Assembly: GCA_949752745.1 (NCBI GenBank)
Contig: OX457027.1
Coordinates: forward strand, 18,742,603-18,806,602
Reading direction: 5' to 3'
Length of the DNA stretch: 64,000 nucleotides
Source of the DNA: Protula sp. h YS-2021
Taxonomy: Eukaryota; Annelida; Polychaeta; Sabellida; Serpulidae
Below the pieces are notes generated by a model. That model saw only the letters and a list, made by a program, of their open reading frames with translations. It was not told the origin of the DNA and ran no database searches. This document shows, piece after piece, positions 1 to 10,385 of this stretch. Made by a program: the position numbers and the translations under genes. Position 1 is the stretch's first letter, and each line of letters starts with the position of its first letter.

Positions 1-977
1 AAATTTTTTTGGTGTCTAATTTTCAAAATGCTTCTTCTCCCACAAATTTTGATCGGATTCCTTTCAAATTTTGAACACTTAATCGCTAGGTAGGCCTCTC
101 TTGAAAAATAACTTTTTTTTTTTGGCGATCCGCTAAAAATTGGCTACATGGGGGCATTTAAAAACATTTAGTAGCCAATTTTCAAAATGCTTTTGGCACA
201 ATTTGATCGGATTCCGTTATAAATTTGTAAAGTACAATCAGGTATGCAAACATTTTTAATCGCTGTGAAAATGAGCATCATAAATTACAAAAAAAATGAT
301 ACAGTATGATTTACATTAATGTTTTCTCGATCTTCAGCAAAATATGAATTATCCTTTTTTTCATACTTTTTTCCCCAAATTTATCATTTTTTATCCTTTG
401 TTTCATCCTTTCTTTTTCTTGATGACTCCGTGGCAACACTGCGATAAGATGAAAAATAGATTTTCCTTTCAGGATTTTAGTCTTAAAACCTTTAAACCAG
501 CTGGCTATTACTTTTTTTTTTGACAATTTTTGAAACATTGGCAGAAATGTTGCCAGGAAACCAATTTTCTTAAAAATTTAAACTCACTAGGAAAAATGCC
601 CGTCTAAAAATTTTAGGTAGGAAAGCACTCATTGGTACTTACGTGGCTATTACTGTTTTTCGAGAAAAGATGGCGGAACTGGGCCAGAGTCCCTGAAGTG
701 TTTTACGGAGAATTGCGTTTATTTGCATATATAAGAATATCGGTGCATTATTTATTTAAACTGCCCCAAAATAAAACAAGTGGAACCTTTAAAAGTGCCA
801 AAAATTGTCTGAAATGTATTCCATCCTCTGTTATTTTTGGACTGTGGCTTACATAAACATTGGGAAATTATACAGAGCCCACAATTGTGAAAGGAAGTTT
901 GCACTTCTGAAAGTAAATGCGTTGAGAAAAGAAAGACAAACAAACAAATTCAAGGCTTGAGTGAATTCAAATTTTAG
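1..977. other. 5' flank of the PHPT1 gene, with a duplicated ~156-bp segment
   Basis: No exon can be supported here. A sequence beginning CTAATTTTCAAAATGCTT near 17 recurs near 173 as CCAATTTTCAAAATGCTT, both followed by a GATCGGATTCC block, so there are two direct copies about 156 bp apart. These resemble the unit repeats found elsewhere in the window. An ATGGCGGAA at 670 has the look of a start codon for the phosphatase gene downstream, but its frame stops after eight codons and no matching donor follows. The remainder is AT-rich with short homopolymers. Confidence 0.5.
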
Positions 978-1983
978 GTTTAAGTACATATTGTGCACAA
1001 TTACGGACCCAGACAAGCCAGAAGACAAGAAAACAATTGTAAGGGGGACATCCCGCGCAGAATTTCACGGTATCGTGTAAAAAGTATTCATACTAACTAA
1101 TGCTATGACATAAATCAAACGTGTAAATTATTTTCCTGTTTCTACAAACGTTAACACAGAAAATAAACCATATATCATTTCAAGGTATAACTATAGGTGT
1201 TATAGCTTATGTGGATCTGTCAATTTCTTTTGCATTCCTAAACGGAAAACCAGTGTTTCTTTTCAGCTGATATTTATGGCTCCTGTGTTTTATTTCAGCT
1301 GATATTTGTGACTCCTTTGATTTCTTTCATCGCTATTTATGACTTGTGTGATTTCTTTCAGCTGATATTTATGACGACTTAGATGCTATGCTTGAAGATC
1401 AAGGACTGACTTGTCAGTGTCTTGGGGGAGGCAAAATAAAACACGACCCTGATGCTAAAACCATCGAAGTGTTTGGAAAATCTCAGGTTTGTTGGCTTGG
1501 CGTTTTATAGACCCCGTATAACAGTACGCAACAACAGCACGTCAAAGATCTTACGTATGTATGACCTCCGGGATGTCTCTTGCTTCAGGATGAAGTTTTA
1601 CGCGACTAGGAAGTTGAATATAAGTTTATAGGTTAAAGGGGAAGTAAAAACAGCAAGACATCATTGCTTGAACATGTGATATGTGTTGTAGTAACACCAG
1701 TCTCTCTTATTCGTCCAAAAAAAAACAAAAAAAAAACAAACAAACCAAGTAATTTGCTGGTTCAAGACTTGTTAGTGGAAAGAACAGTTTTGTGTGAATC
1801 TGCATTCAATAGTATTTGGTATTGGCTTATATTTGGAATTTTTATAAATTGTATATATATAACGTAACACAGTCGTGTTTTTTTCTATGTTCACAGGGCT
1901 ATGGAAGGGCAAACCATTCGCTGACGGTTGACTTATTGAGAAAGCAATATCCTCAGTATGCCATCACGTGGTCCGATGACTGA
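978..1983 (+). CDS. PHPT1: 14-kDa phosphohistidine phosphatase (PHPT1/Janus family), last three exons, 5' end missing
   Basis: Exons at 978-1069, 1362-1486 and 1897-1983 join in frame, each bounded by AG and GT, and end in TGA. They encode about 101 residues; the family is about 125 long, so only the N-terminal 20 or so residues are missing. PHPT1 enzymes remove phosphate from protein histidine in the cytosol. Family landmarks are visible in order: FKYIL, then IVRG, then AEFH, whose His is the expected catalytic residue, then ADIYDDL, CQCLGGG and the C-terminal YPQYAITW. The catalytic His codon sits directly before the 1069/1362 junction, which splits the following Ala codon. Two oddities: the usual Arg after CLGGG is Lys here, and the normal RGYxWAEYH stretch reads RGTSRAEFH. 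The gene is convergent with the photolyase. The first exon must supply two bases of the codon preceding FKY and probably lies further upstream. Family assignment is firm; completeness and activity are inferred. Confidence 0.9.
1261..1373 (+). repeat. Four tandem ~32-bp copies of the splice-acceptor/exon-start sequence
   Basis: The segment TTTCAGCTGATATTTATG at 1356-1373, which is the acceptor and start of the second PHPT1 exon seen here, is preceded by related copies at 1261, 1293 and 1325. Spacing is 31-32 bp. The copies at 1261 and 1293 keep CAG; the one at 1325 reads TTTCATCGC and has lost it. Only the last copy continues into the conserved coding sequence, so the others are decoy or ancestral duplicated acceptors. 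Confidence 0.8.
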
Positions 1984-3658
1984 TTACTAGGTGTGACGTC
2001 ACCAATCTTGTTATGCTTGTATTTATGTCTGAATGTTGAATTCAGAAATGCTCCCTCGGTTTTACAATTCGACTGCATTTAAAGGCCAAACCCTGCCTAA
2101 AACTGAAAAAAAACTGATATGCTGCTTGACCAAAAGCATTTCATTTACGTGATTTTTCGAACAGTGGACAGTGTTTTTTTTCCTCTTCACTAAAGGTTAA
2201 TTTAAAGCGTATTTAATGGTCACAGTTGAAGGCAGGTAGGACATCATTGTGAAGTGTCTGTGACGACTGGCGCCGGTACAAGTGTCAACCGGAAAAGTGC
2301 CGCCGGACAGCAGTGAGCGACGGTTATCCTGTGTTGGCACTTTTCCAGGTGGCGGTTGTCCAGGCGGCATTTTTTCCAAGTGGTTCTTGTCCCAGCAACA
2401 GTTGCCATACATATAATTAGGGAAAGTCTTATTTGTGACTCATTTCATTATTTATTTTGATATTTATAAATTTAGCCAAGTTCCACCGGGACGCTTTATC
2501 GTTTATTTATTCGCCGCCGAAGACATGGGAGAAGTTGGGGTATCGTGTGATGGTTTATGTAAAAAAAAATGGTTAGAATAATTACATAATGTAGTCAAAT
2601 CTCTCAGTGATTTGCACGTTAAAAACTTCATCATAATCTGAAAGATCTGGTATGGCTCTTACATTTTCCCTTGATTTTTTGTACCACCCCCCCCCCCCCT
2701 CCCCAGCTCTAACTTCCTCACCCCCCCACCCCCCTCCCAGTTAAACAAAACCTACTTACTTCCAGGTAAATATTGTTGTGCCACTGTATCTCTTTTTTTG
2801 CGCAGAGATGATTTTTGTGTGACGGAATACAGGACGAAAAATTTCCTAAGAATCTGGATGGAATTTAAGTCGTTAAGTCACAGAAAATAAAAGTAGTAAT
2901 ACAATAAAGTATGAACAACACCAACATGTAAAATGTGGAGGATTTAATCCGCCGAAAAATACCTAGTTTTCCGTTTTCATGTAAAATGAGCAGCCGAGAA
3001 TTCATGGTTGGCACAAGTACGCTTTCATCACTACCCGTACGTTTTTTTTCCGGGATTTTCCGGAAAACGTACGAATTGTCAAGCGTACGGTTTGTCGCTG
3101 GAACCGCTTTTGGTCAGTTCTTGAAATTCCCTTTTGCGTGTAGCGAGGGGTGTCTAGTCTGATGTGTTTGTCAGTCGGGGTTGATCTTTCGCTAATTTAT
3201 GTCGTGTTAAAAATCGCCATTTTGCGAACTAAAATTAATTGTAAAACTAGTGTATATATTTTTGTTATGGTGTGTGATAGGGCATTGACAAGCTTTTGTA
3301 TTTTTTAAGACGTTAATTATTTTGTTTTGACCGTTGTTAAATTTCTACTGCGAGTGTTATTGTATTTGAGTATTTACTTTTTTGCCTGTTACTGAAAAAA
3401 AGGAAAATCACAAATGACCGGCTGTTCTGTGGATGGGCAGTTTATCGTTTCCCCTGAGGAAATAGAAACACGGTGTAGATTCGGGGTGGGGTGGTGGTAG
3501 TGAGGGAGGGAGGTGGAGGGGTTCGGCGTTGGTGGCGTGGTAGGTCGCGAGGATTGATACATGCGGACCTTGTTCACCACCATACATGTATCTCAATGAC
3601 AGCTGACAATTCGTTGTTCAGTTGTGGAGGTATGGCGTGGGGGAGGGCGAGGGGAGAG
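1984..3658. other. Intergenic DNA downstream of PHPT1; C-rich tracts and a small hairpin
   Basis: No coding region is recognised. GGAAAAGTGCC at 2291-2301 is matched by its reverse complement at 2336-2346, an 11-bp stem with a 34-nt loop, in a segment rich in GGCGG and TTGTCC motifs. C-runs occupy about 2687-2740. AATAAA-type polyadenylation motifs occur near 2885 and 2903, but neither can be assigned to the PHPT1 transcript with confidence. Confidence 0.4.
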
Positions 3659-3835
3659 GCAGTCATTGGGTAGATGGGGGGGGGGGGGGGGGGGGGAGGA
3701 GGCGGTCATTGGATAGATGGGGGGAGGCGGTCATTGGATATATGGGGGGGTGAGGCGGTCATTGGATAGATGGCCGGGGGGGCGGTCATTAGATACATGG
3801 GTTGGGGGTAGAGGCGGTCATTGGATACATTATAA
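3659..3835 (+). repeat. G-rich minisatellite
   Basis: About five imperfect copies of a unit containing GAGGCGGTCATTGGATAGAT followed by a G-run of variable length. One G-run near 3677 exceeds 20 bases. The short open frames nearby come from repeat composition and should not be read as genes. Confidence 0.85.
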
Positions 3836-4760
3836 CTGGTTTGATCTGCTTGTGTCGCCTTAGAAGTTTCTTTCTCGTGCAGTTGTTACAATGGATGTCT
3901 TATAGTTACGATTTGTGCTTTGTTTATGTCGTCATGAAATTTACCTGCAGATTAAATTTAACAAAAAATAAAGGAAAAAATGCGGTGCTGTTTCTGTAGT
4001 ATTGTCAGTATTTGTGCCGAGTCTGCAGGGTCCCAGAATGTTTAGCTTGCTGAAATGCCATATATTGCACACCCGCGGCCCATCACTTTCAGTTTGGCCG
4101 ATAAAGTTAAGACTCAGAGTAGATGGGAAGCCTTGGTATTGCTGCAAGTCCACCACCCCCAACCTCAAGCCTTGTTAACAATATCAACCCTTGAACCAGG
4201 GGCCATAAGTCTGACTTTGTACTGGTTTTAATTCACCGGCATTGGTAATCAATCGCGAGTTAATTTATAATTTACCGAATTCGTATAAATAAAGTATTGT
4301 TGACTGAATGCTAGTTTCTAGTGTGCTTCACCGAGGCTACCTTTTCCATAAAATCAGGTACCACACTGCAACTCATCCAAAATTAGCGGAAATTGACGAA
4401 TTTTGACAAGATTTAGATTTGGTAGAAGGCCTCATGGGTAACACTGCTATCCAAAGTAATCCGACGGGGTCTGTGGGACGAACATTTTTTGTGTTTCTTT
4501 TAAAAGTGTGCGTTTATTTGGCCAATATTTGCCGAATCGACAACACAAATACCACAGCTACATTAACACTTATGAAGTATTATTACGCAGCTTCAGTAAT
4601 ACTAAAGATAAAGCGGTCAGGCAAAACACACAAAGAATGTATGGATTTCCGATTGGAGCTTGGATCTCACAAGCTCTTACGTTGCAGGCAACAGCTCCTA
4701 TAGGAGGCAGAACTATAGACATTGCCTATAAAACCGATAAAGGAAGACAAAGAAAAAATT
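3836..4760. other. Intergenic DNA, nothing recognised
   Basis: Read in all frames, this stretch shows no conserved protein motif, RNA or clear repeat. An AATAAA motif lies near 4290. Short open frames around 4419-4795 overlap in different frames and run into a tRNA-like sequence, so they are judged chance. Confidence 0.4.
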
Positions 4761-4832
4761 CGCCTTCAGCGGGGTTTGAACCCACGACCTCGTGATTATC
4801 AGCCCAACAACAATGATTGAGCGACCGAGGCA
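4761..4832 (-). mobile_element. tRNA-Ile-like sequence, probably a SINE head or tRNA pseudogene
   Basis: On the minus strand this reads as a decayed tRNA. A GCTGATAAT anticodon-loop region with GAT in the anticodon position is followed by GAGGTCGTGGGTTCAAACCC, which holds a good B-box/T-arm. The A-box region is degenerate and the acceptor stem pairs only partly. It could be a tRNA pseudogene or the tRNA-derived head of a SINE. A functional tRNA is unlikely. Confidence 0.5.
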
Positions 4833-4869
4833 AGTGGTCAGGCCACTGGTGAAGGCGCATCAAAGAGCA

Positions 4870-5365
4870 GATTGTTTTTTTATTATTATTATTTTTTTGT
4901 TATTTATTTATTTATTTATTTTTTTTTGCAATTTTACCGTTTTTTGGTCAATATTTTGGCCAATTTGGGTCAAATCGCCGAACAAAATACAAGTGTGATG
5001 CAGGAGCTAGAGGGGAACTTGCCTGCCAAATTTCAACGCAGTCGGGCGGGACTTGTAGGAACAGGACGAGTTTTTTGTATTTTCCTAAATTTAGCCATTA
5101 TTTTGCCAAAATCGCCAAACAAAAAAGAAACAGGTATTAAGTCCCCCGAGGCATGCAATTCCTGGATTTCATTTTTCGGCGGCCAGCAAAACCTATACAC
5201 AGGTACACAACTACAACCTATATTCTTTTCCTACGCAAGGTTTAAATGGAATCAGTCGAGTAGTTAATGAGCTGTATCGACATCATATCCGAAATGTTGA
5301 CAGACGGACGGACCCGAATTCAGTAGTCCCCCGCTTCGCGCTACGCGGCGGCGGAGGACTATAAA
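4870..5365 (+). mobile_element. Non-autonomous repeat element with (GACGGACGGACC) tract and terminal GC hairpin
   Basis: The body contains repeated phrases such as TTTTGGCCAATTTGGG and TTTGCCAAAATCGCC. It ends in GACAGACGGACGGACCCGAA, then a strong hairpin (CCCCCGCTTCGCG against CGCGGCGGCGG) around 5327-5360, then CTATAAAAAA. The same 3' architecture is found at 6385-6455, 10025-10095, 14575-14655 and inside the 7.5-kb units. No coding capacity is seen, so a trans-mobilised element is inferred. Confidence 0.6.
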
Positions 5366-5797
5366 AAAGCGATAAATATAACGCAACGATGACAGCTAAC
5401 TGGGCTTATGAAAGAAAAGATTTGGCTGACATCAAATCCAGGGATTGGGCGCCTAATTGGTTTGACCTGGCCTCAATATGGTGACCGTTATTCCTGGCAT
5501 TTCGGTACACGGCTTACGTTCCCGGCGATCTGTCGCACGAAATCACTGCTTCCATGTAAATGCAATGAAAACACCATCAGTCAGCCGATCGCTTTATTTA
5601 AATTGTCATAGATTTTTTGACAAATTTTTTGGAATCCTTTAATAACAACATACATGCCTGAAACATAACTGAAAGGAACTCACACTGATAAGAAGCTTAA
5701 CGAGATCAAGCAAATAACACTCATTTCCATCACATCCCGTATGTAACTATGTAACTGGTACTGGAAAAAAGTATGTGACGCGAAAATCTACTCGACC

Positions 5798-5876
5798 CTG
5801 CGGGGGCTGAACCAGGGTTTTCGCATCTTAAGCAGCCGTGTTGCCACTATGCGCATAGCCGCACCCAGTGACAGGA
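5798..5876 (-). mobile_element. tRNA-like sequence, probable SINE fragment
   Basis: Reverse-complemented, it has an A-box-like TAGTGGCAACAC, an anticodon-arm-like GCTGCTTAAGATGC and a B-box-like CTGGTTCAGCCCC in the right order. Pairing is imperfect. A decayed tRNA-derived SINE head is the likeliest reading. Confidence 0.35.
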
Positions 5877-6089
5877 GCCACACGCGAACGTTGTACACAG
5901 AAACACACATCTAAGACACATGCACCATATTTAATTATATTTTTAGACAAATATGTGTCGTCTCCTTCCTTCGGATGACTTCAGAATTTTTGTATCCAAT
6001 GTCCATCAAAATTCAATAACAACAAGTTATCAGTGAAACTGATGAATGTCCCCCGCCACGAACTATCTCGTTGGAGAGGAAATTGAAAT

Positions 6090-6455
6090 TAAACCAAAAT
6101 GCGTCGCACAACTTAAATATATATATTTTCACTGTAGCAACAATCAAAAGCCAGGGTTAAATAGCGGCTGAGATTTCGCGTGCACAAAGTTGCACTGAAG
6201 GCAACAGAAATACTAAAAAATTGCCTATTTTCAACAAGTCGCCATTTCGTTACTTTTTGGCCGAATCGAAAAATAATACGACGTCGCACAACTTCAACAT
6301 ATATATTTTCACTGTAGCAATAATCAAAAGCCAGGTTTGGATAGCAGCTGAGATATCGCGTGCACAAATTTGTGCTTCCAAGTGTCGCCAGACAGACGGA
6401 CGGACCCGAATACTATAGTTCCCCGCTCCGCGCTACGCGGCGGCGGGGGACTAAT
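6090..6455 (+). mobile_element. Two ~190-bp tandem units, GACGGACGGACC tract and terminal hairpin
   Basis: A unit beginning CGTCGCACAACTT and containing TATATATTTTCACTGTAGCA and AATCAAAAGCCAGG occurs twice, at about 6100 and 6283. The second copy runs into CAGACAGACGGACGGACC and then a hairpin, CCCCGCTCCGCGC against GCGGCGGCGGGG, ending at 6450 with CTAATAAT. The tail is nearly the same as that at 5290-5365 although the body differs. The short open frames here are not genes. Confidence 0.65.
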
Positions 6456-7743
6456 AATCCTGGAAAGTTAATTAGCGTATATACATCAAACCTGAACCAG
6501 TCTTATGAAACGGTCAGGATTAAGATACTCGTACCGACAACACCAATACACCCAATACAATTATACGGTCTAGTTCAATACAAGAAACCAGGTACTCACT
6601 TCGCTTCTGTCACTTTTTACTCCTTGAAATTTCCACAATAACACAGCCTTAGACCCCTACACACCTGGCACCACAACCTTCCACCCCTACACAACTAACA
6701 CGTTCACAGGAAACATAAACAACTAACATAATTCTATCAAATTTGTGTATATAAATTCGCAAGACAAAAGAAAAATTGCATATACTCATACCGAAAGTCG
6801 CAACTAGGGCATTATCAGGACAAGCAACTCCACGCAATGCACCTTAAACCTCCCCCCCCCCCCCCCACCTCCAAAGTCACCACATGGCAACTGACCATTT
6901 AAATCATAAAAGCAGCTCATTCTTCACCAGTCACAACAACCTTTTAAAGATTTAACCACTGGCAGCTTCGCAATATATCAAAATGTGCCTGAGCGATAGA
7001 ACATGACGAGCAACATTTTTTAAAATCATTCCTTTCTCTGCTAAGGCATTCTCCTTGAATGTGGAAATGAAAAAAAATATTCTACTCAGTAAATTTAAGC
7101 ACTGTTGACTGGACACAAGATTAATGCTGATTTGGTGACTGCATGGCGAGTTGGTAGATAGGTGAGTGATGTGTTGAAATGTCTAGAAACGCCTAGAACT
7201 CATACATGGAAACGGCGTTAGAAAAAAAAGCTCGAAAATTTTACCATACATGGGAACGGGGTCGAAAAAAGTGGTCCCTGATGCAAAAAAAAAAAAAAAA
7301 AGGCCGGATGATTCCCATGTATAAAAACTACAGCATGAGAAAAGCTACTGCTCTGTTCCATCGTCATATTTGACCTCGCTCTCAAACCATTTTAGCGTGT
7401 CACATGCATGTGCGTAACCAGGCAAGCCAAGAGGAGCCCACCCAATTCCACAATAATGACACCCCACTCTCAGTTAACGATTTCACGTAGTCTCTTTGAA
7501 ATTCGTGTTACTGGCAAATTGTAAGAAATTCTGAATTCTTTTCAGTAGACTCAAAATTATGCACAAAACAAGGAAGTGAGCCTCTCGTGTATCAAATGAT
7601 TAAACTTTTCGAAGAGAAGAAGAAACCACTATTTTATAATGAATACAGATAGTTAGCGATCAATGATATTTGTCTGGAAATATACTGCGTTATGTATAAA
7701 TAAATGTAAATTCTCCAGGTATATCGTGAAATCCCTCATTACA
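6456..7743. other. Intergenic DNA between the two convergent genes
   Basis: No coding region is recognised. A C-run lies at about 6848-6867. CATACATGGAAACGG at about 7202 recurs as CATACATGGGAACGG at about 7245, a small direct duplication. The right end should be the 3' flank of the photolyase. Confidence 0.4.
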
Positions 7744-7749
7744 TTTATT
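7744..7749 (-). terminator. Candidate polyadenylation signal of the photolyase gene
   Basis: AATAAA on the minus strand, about 180 nt past the photolyase stop codon. It is the first clear hexamer downstream of that stop. No cleavage site can be verified from sequence alone. Confidence 0.45.
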
Positions 7750-7927
7750 CACCAACAAATATACAACTGAACGAAGAACTAATAAATGCAGACGCGATAA
7801 ACAGGCCCCTCACAAGTAGTTAACTTTCCAAACACCAATCTAACAAACATCTTGGTCGTCGTGTGTTCAGCCTTGAGTATACTCCAGGATTCAGTCACAG
7901 AAAGAACATCTACATCGAATAAACGTC

Positions 7928-10312
7928 TCATAAGATTTTACTCTTGTATTTTCTTTCAAATGCTGCGACGTCGAATTTTCGCTTACAGCCAGCGTAGTTC
8001 ATGTAGCGGATCTTGCCGAATACCTCTCTCTCCCGCCAGCCCTGGTCGTGAATGCCGCAGATGGACCACATGCAGCCTGCAAAAGACACAACACCAAGCC
8101 TATCATTAAAATAATACTAGTGGTTGCCTCGTGTGACAAAAAGCGCCTTATTAAATCAAATGTGTTTTTTTTTCTCTTTCTCGTTGCGGTCCGTGTTCTG
8201 GTTGCGGTCCGTGTTCTGGTTGCGGTCCGTGTTCTGGGTGTGATTCGTGTTCTGGTTGTGATCCGGGTCTGGTTGTGATCCGTGTTCTGGTTGCCGTCCG
8301 TGTTCTGGTCGTGGTCCGTGTTCTGGTTGCGGTCCGTTCTCTCGTTGCGGTCCGTGTTCTGGGTGTGGTCCGTGCTCTCATTGTGGTCCGTGTTCTGGTT
8401 GTGGTCGGTGTTCTGGTTGTGGTCCGTGTTCTGGTTGTGGTCGGTGTTCTGGTTCTGGTCGGTGTTCTGGTCGTGGTCCGTGTTCTGGTTGCGGTCCGTT
8501 CTCTCGTTGCGGTCCGTGTTCTGGTTGTGGTCGGTGTTCTGGTTCTGGTCCGTGTTCTGGTTGTGGTCGGTGTTCTGGTTCTGGTCGGTGTTCTGGTTGT
8601 GGTCCGTGTTCTGGTTGTGGTCGGTGATGTGCAAAACTTTCTGTTTACAGTTAATTCTTATTCAACTTCCACTCTAAGGGCTAATTACAAATAGAGGAAT
8701 GATACGGAATAGCTTACCCACGTATCCGTTCGGGTCCCTGCCATCCAAGCTGTACTTGTCGTTGAGATAAATGGCGTCGGAGAGCGCTGTTTCAGGCGAG
8801 TCTGTCCATTCTAGAATCTTCTTGGCCCAGTACATGCGCAAGAAGCCGTGCATCTTTCCCTCAACAACAAGCTGTTTCTACAAAGTAGTAATACAAGCGA
8901 GGTGCTTACTGCAACGTGCATGTTTGCACGCTCTGGTCGCTGTGCATTGTGTTATGACTTGAAAATATGGAAGCTTTCCTGACGACAACTTGGCAAAGGC
9001 TGATAAACTATTACGGCAATGGCAACTACGCCATGCACTAAGTTAAGGTACAAAGACAGGTTTTAAAGTGTTAATCTTTACGCATACGTTCGTGCAAAGC
9101 TGCGATAACCTACAATTCCTGCAGTTTCAATGGCAGGCTAGGTTTAACCATACCAATGATATTGTCGTGCTTGTTACTTTTACCTCCCCTGGACAAGGAA
9201 TATCCGTAGATTCATTACAAACAACAGTGTGAAATTGGTTGTTCGTACCCTAGTAATAAGTCACCTAGACTGTTGTAACAGTGTCCTCTTTGTATTACCA
9301 AAATACTCCCTAAACAGACTCCAAGAGTCAAGAACACGGCAATAAGGATCATACCCGGTAAACGCAAGTAGGAATGCCTCCTGCAAACGCTTCAGGAGTT
9401 AATAGAACATAAAGTGCTGTCTATGGTCTATAAATCCGTTAAGAACGAAAAGTCCACAACATCTCTCGAAACTGCTCGTTCCACAAACTCCAGCCACCAG
9501 CTTTTATTGAGAGCGAGAACTGTTACGAACTATGGGTCTTGTGCATTTGAAAACATTGCGCCAAAGCTAAGGAATCCCATGTCTTAAGGTCTGGTCCATC
9601 GTTGTAACTGGAAAGTCTAAGTTTTTGCTAAAGCTAAAAAAAACGGATGTGTCTCCCCCAACGCCACAGTCTGTCGAAGGGACACGCTTCTAGCTTAAAA
9701 CAATTATACATTATGTAACAACTCTAAAAAATTCGGCAAAAGTCGAAAAATGGCCGGATATACAAAAACTATGGGCATTTTTTGTACGTCATAGGCAACC
9801 CGTGGGTAAAATTTGTTTCGGATCGCAGTGCTCGTTACTGGGAAATCGCTGCTGACAGACAAAGATACAGTGCGAAATGTTAAAGCAAAAATTTAAAAAA
9901 TCGCCTAAAATCGAAAAATAGTCGGATATGAAAAATAACTATATGGGCATTATCTGTAGGTTATAGGCAACACGTGTGTAAAATCGGTTGCAATCGGTTG
10001 CCTCGTTACTGAGAAATCGCTGCTGACGGACGGACATACGGACGGCAAGACAGACCAAAAACAATGTATATCTCCCCGACGGGGAGACATATAATTATTT
10101 GAGAAAGTTTTGATAACCTATTATTTTTTTTGAAGGTTTACTTTTAGATATTAAAGAATGATCTTTATACTAGCAGTATTATGTAGTTGCCTATTCAGTA
10201 TATTCTACTCACTAGGTTCTAAACTTAAAACTTATTTGTATGTGTTTTAGACACGTTACGTGCTTAGGTGTAATCTATTACTGAATCCACGTTATAAGTA
10301 CGCTTCTGCTGC

Positions 10313-10385
<73 letters not shown>

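Noticed and set aside
670..712. ATGGCGGAA as PHPT1 exon 1 start
   Set aside because: The frame stops after eight codons. A one-base shift gives an RVPEV phrase reminiscent of the family, but no donor fits the two-base phase needed.
4761..4832. Functional tRNA gene
   Set aside because: The B-box is good but the A-box and acceptor stem are degenerate; a tRNA-derived repeat is more likely.
7999..8634. 211-codon minus-strand frame rich in His-Asn-Gln-Asn-Thr-Asp
   Set aside because: It is the 18-bp minisatellite translated; its non-repeat end overlaps photolyase exon 11 in the wrong frame.
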